Origin: Drosophila pseudoobscura
Taxonomy: Eukaryota; Arthropoda; Insecta; Diptera; Drosophilidae
NCBI RefSeq assembly: GCF_009870125.1
Contig: NC_046680.1
Coordinates: 14,341,501 to 14,405,500 of the forward strand
Direction: 5' to 3'
Length of the DNA: 64,000 nucleotides
Below are positions 60,436 through 64,000 of the stretch, piece by piece; the stretch's first letter is position 1, and each line of letters begins with the position of its first letter. The notes under the pieces were generated by a model. It made no database searches. It was not told where the DNA came from and worked only from the letters and a program-made list of their open reading frames with translations. The translations under genes and the position numbers were made by a program.

Positions 60436-60567
60436 TTATGCGTAGGGATTGGATGGACGGGATCTGGGCTCAGAGTCCCATGGCTTGTGGCCTGGAAAGT
60501 CCTCATGGTTCTTGCAGGCTGCGCAGATGACCAGAGCCAGCATCACGAGTATTGGCAGCAGTTTCAT
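60436..60567 (-). CDS. 43-aa secreted peptide, candidate immune peptide
   Basis: A single-exon frame of 44 codons including the stop. It begins MKLLPILVMLALVICAA, a textbook signal peptide. The predicted mature part is about 26 residues, starting CKNHEDFPG and ending RPSNPYA. It is hydrophilic, Pro-rich and has one Cys. The gene is complete: TATA box, short leader, ATG with AAG before it, stop, and AATAAA 35 bp later. The promoter carries kappaB-like and GATA sites (separate entry). Short secreted peptides with this promoter layout are typical of Drosophila immune-induced molecules, but I do not recognise this one. An accessory-gland or cuticle peptide is the alternative. Confidence 0.75.
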   Translation of the reverse strand: MKLLPILVMLALVICAACKNHEDFPGHKPWDSEPRSRPSNPYA

Positions 60568-60740
60568 CTTGAATGTTGTACAGTGAACTTTTGATTGTGT
60601 CGTCGAAGCTGTGTCAGCCGCTCTTTATATGATTCGATGAGGGTGTTATCAGCACACGTTCTTTCCCTAGTGGGAAGTACTCGACCATGCTCTGGGATTC
60701 ACCATGGACCCGTTTATCAGATAAGACAGAGGCTATGAAA
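60568..60740 (-). promoter_or_regulatory. TATA, kappaB-like and GATA promoter of the peptide gene
   Basis: Reading the minus strand, TATAAA lies at 60629-60624, giving a start near 60599. About 100 bp upstream is a kappaB-like site (GGGATTCACC on the + strand, 60694-60703, one mismatch to GGGRNYYYCC). Eleven bases beyond it is a double GATA site (TTATCAGATAAG, 60714-60725), and a single TGATAA lies near 60650. A kappaB site beside GATA is the arrangement seen in fat-body antimicrobial peptide promoters driven by Dif/Relish with Serpent. Confidence 0.6.
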
Positions 60741-61055
60741 GGTGTATTGCGACGTGCTGGCAAGTTATTTTATGTACAACACTTTAATTCATGCATAAAT
60801 TAACAACTGTAGTTGACTATACTTTTGAGCCTAATGTTTAACTAATATTTGCTAAATAATTTAATCAGTATTTGGGCTATTGTAGGACTTGAAGATTTTG
60901 AGGAGGAGCTTCTTCTGGTACGCTTGCCCCTTGCACCTCGCCGAAAACTAGGCCGACCCCCTGCGCTTGCGTTGGCGTTGATGGCCAAGGCTTTGGCCTT
61001 CCAGGCTGCTTACAGAATCAAATCCGTAGCCAGGCTGTTCAGCTGGTGTCATTGG
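60741..61055. other. 3' flank of the TRIAP1 homologue
   Basis: It contains the minus-strand 3' region of the TRIAP1 homologue, including a 35-codon in-frame continuation after its stop (61055-60951). Beyond this the DNA is AT-rich. Confidence 0.5.
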
Positions 61056-61995
<940 letters not shown>

Positions 61996-64000
61996 CTACT
62001 CTTCGTCGATGGTTTGGACTTGCTGTTGCTGCTGCTGTTGTTGGTTCTTGTGATGTCCACGCTGGTTGCGGTTGCGCTGATTGCGATTGTCCCGTCGCTG
62101 GCCGCCCCAGTTGCCGCCCTGGTTATTCTGGTTGCGGTTGTAGCCGCGGTCCCCACGATTGCCCATGTTGCCGCGCTGGAAGAAGTTGCCCTGCTTCATA
62201 TCGAAGACCTTCTCGTTAACGTCCACCAGATTGGTCACCTTGTCGACAAACTGCATGGCCAGTGCCTGGAGGCGGGACGGCTCTGAGCGGTGCATGACCA
62301 CAGTTTCCGAGGGGTCGTCCAGGCTGGCCATCAGCTCCTCGTTGATGATCATCTTGCTGATGATCGAGTGGACCTTCGGGACGGGCAGCTCGTACATCTG
62401 AGCCAGGGATGGTATGCTTATGGAAGTGTAGACATTGGAGTACGTGAACAGATAGGTGCGCAGCGACTCCTCCTTGATGAACTTGACGAGCATCTCACGC
62501 ACGCGATCCGACTCGTAGAACAGATCCCACACCTTGGTGTTCATTTTCTTGTTGACAATAAAGTTGGCGCAGGCCTGCCAGTTGCCGCAGCGCATCGCCT
62601 TGGCGGCGGCCACAACGTGCTCCCTCATGGATTCGGGGGGACCTACCAGGGATTGACGCTCCGAGGAGCGCAACTGCTGGTAGAAGGTCTTACTGATCAT
62701 GCGACGGCGGGCATCGAACTCGTGCGCAGCAATGTAGGGAATCTCCAGCAGCATGGCGGACACCAGATAGACACACTCGAGCAGCTCCAGATTGATGTGC
62801 ATGTGGAATGGCATCTGGCGCTGTTTCTCAATTTTCTCCTGTTCGGCGGAGCGTTCGTGTTGACGCTGTGGCAGCAGGCCCTGAGCCAGCAGTTCCTTGG
62901 GCTTTCCGGTGACCATCAAGTCCACTAGACAGTGATGGGCGTCCTTGACGTTCTCCTGACGGAAGGCACACAGACCCAAGTTGGCCATCATGCGGTTGTA
63001 CAGGATACGCGTGGCAGGATCGGCGGCATCGATGTTGTCCTGCAGATGAGACATGAGGACCAAGTCGCGAGCCTGGAACCAATTGTCGTGCATGGCATGG
63101 TGATAGATGTGCGCCAGGATAGCCCGAGTTCGGATGCGATCGGTGTCGTCCTTGGCATAAATGAACTTGCAAAGTTTATCCATCACGTCCACCGAGGTGG
63201 CTGTGGTGGCGGGCAGCTCGCCACGCTTCTTCTTGAGCACCTCCGGATCGAATTTGTAGTACAAGTGCTCGATCTTCCTCAAGTAGATTCTGCAGCGTTC
63301 GTTGGGGTTGCCGCATTGCTCGAAGTATTGCAAAACCAATTCAATAGTCTTCACCACGTTCATCTCGTCCTTCAAGCGGGAAACATAATCGTTTGAGTGG
63401 GGATCGCATTCCTTCAGCAGCTTGGTGAACTCGTCATCCAGACGCTCAACGGCGGCCAGTGGGCAGCCACGGATATAAAACGGAGCCGTGATGTATTCCT
63501 CGTGCTCCTCGGCGACGCTCTCGCTTATGCTGATGTCGGCGTTGGCCAGGAGCAGCTTCATCATGCTCTGCATTACCTCCAGCAGCAGGGCCCAGTGCTC
63601 CATCTTCATGGGCTCGGATATCTTTTGATTGTAATCAAAGATGGCTGAGATAATGTTGAAGTGGATCTTCACCGAGACGGGCACGCCCAGGTTGTGCTGA
63701 TCGGAGATGTCTCTCAGCTCGAAGAGCAGATCGATTTGCAGGCGACGATCGGTGCGCTTCTTGCCACGGGCCGACATGATCTCCACTAATTTGGCCAGAA
63801 CCAAGGGAATATCGATCTCGGCGTCCTTTTCAAACATCTTGGGCTTCTCCACCACATGACCCTTGACAACCGTCTCCCATTCGCCATCTTCATCATCTTC
63901 GGCACGCTTGCGGATCTTCAGCTTCTGCTCCTTCCGCTTATCCTTCCGCTTGTCATCGTCTCCCTTGTCTTCTCCCTTCTCAGTGGATCTCTTCAGGAAA
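61996..64000 (-). CDS. eIF3c: eIF3 subunit c, 5' part beyond the window
   Basis: One open frame of about 668 codons reaches the window edge, so the N-terminal part is missing (partial). Just inside the edge is a highly charged Lys/Asp/Glu stretch followed by GEWETVVKG. Then come the conserved eIF3c helices (for example [45 protein letters not shown]) and the PCI domain (around [19 protein letters not shown] and [14 protein letters not shown]). The tail is Gly/Asn/Arg/Gln-rich with a poly-Gln run and ends QTIDEE. eIF3c is a core scaffold of the eIF3 complex that binds the 40S subunit and eIF1/eIF5 during translation initiation. No intron is visible in this part. Confidence 0.95.
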   Translation of the reverse strand, partial: FLKRSTEKGEDKGDDDKRKDKRKEQKLKIRKRAEDDEDGEWETVVKGHVVEKPKMFEKDAEIDIPLVLAKLVEIMSARGKKRTDRRLQIDLLFELRDISDQHNLGVPVSVKIHFNIISAIFDYNQKISEPMKMEHWALLLEVMQSMMKLLLANADISISESVAEEHEEYITAPFYIRGCPLAAVERLDDEFTKLLKECDPHSNDYVSRLKDEMNVVKTIELVLQYFEQCGNPNERCRIYLRKIEHLYYKFDPEVLKKKRGELPATTATSVDVMDKLCKFIYAKDDTDRIRTRAILAHIYHHAMHDNWFQARDLVLMSHLQDNIDAADPATRILYNRMMANLGLCAFRQENVKDAHHCLVDLMVTGKPKELLAQGLLPQRQHERSAEQEKIEKQRQMPFHMHINLELLECVYLVSAMLLEIPYIAAHEFDARRRMISKTFYQQLRSSERQSLVGPPESMREHVVAAAKAMRCGNWQACANFIVNKKMNTKVWDLFYESDRVREMLVKFIKEESLRTYLFTYSNVYTSISIPSLAQMYELPVPKVHSIISKMIINEELMASLDDPSETVVMHRSEPSRLQALAMQFVDKVTNLVDVNEKVFDMKQGNFFQRGNMGNRGDRGYNRNQNNQGGNWGGQRRDNRNQRNRNQRGHHKNQQQQQQQQVQTIDEE

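Noticed and set aside
62290-63648. Long + strand frames opposite eIF3c
   Set aside because: Shadows of the conserved eIF3c exon.

Overview
The window is nuclear DNA from a fruit fly. Introns are short (about 55-70 bp) with GTAAGT/GTGAGT donors. Core promoters carry DRE (TATCGATA) and Motif 1 (GGTCACAC) elements, and almost every protein reads as a close Drosophila homologue. The gene set (Snx16, dlish, a FAM13 homologue, rdgBbeta, Sema-1b, a C1QBP/P32 homologue, HPS4, eIF3c) would fit Muller element C (D. melanogaster 2R). The divergence and the dispersed repeats suggest a species outside the melanogaster subgroup, perhaps the obscura group. Both placements are inference.

Layout. 1-6.1 kb is compact: ataxin-10 homologue (-) and Snx16 (+) share a 235-bp divergent promoter, and Snx16 converges on dlish (-). 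6.1-21 kb is gene-poor and holds candidate leader exons and regulatory DNA upstream of a FAM13-like gene (+, coding 21.0-25.5 kb). 26.7-29.5 kb (-) is a 12-exon, apparently non-coding snoRNA host gene with one C/D-box snoRNA in each of its 11 introns. 30.8-32.8 kb (+) is rdgBbeta, which needs an 8-nt microexon to read through. 33-37.7 kb is gene-poor and contains a 1.1-kb mini-me/DINE-1-like repeat. 37.8-39.4 kb (+) is a leucine-rich-repeat membrane protein whose first exon I could not find. 40.6-43.5 kb (-) is an HPS4 homologue. 44.4-45.7 kb (-) is a tandem pair of small cuticle-like proteins. 46-56.4 kb holds repeats, candidate leader exons and the six coding exons of Sema-1b (+). 58.3-59.0 kb is a dead hAT transposon end. 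59.1-61.4 kb carries the P32 homologue (+), an unreported-looking 43-aa secreted peptide gene (-) with an immune-type promoter, and a TRIAP1/Mdm35 homologue (-). 62.0-64.0 kb (-) is the 3' part of eIF3c, cut by the window edge.

The genes do not form one pathway. Several are housekeeping genes (eIF3c, P32, TRIAP1, Snx16, snoRNA host). Others are developmental or tissue-specific (dlish, Sema-1b, cuticle-like pair, rdgBbeta). All exon junctions were placed by eye from splice consensus, frame and protein continuity. No search was run, and homologue names come from recognising the sequences.
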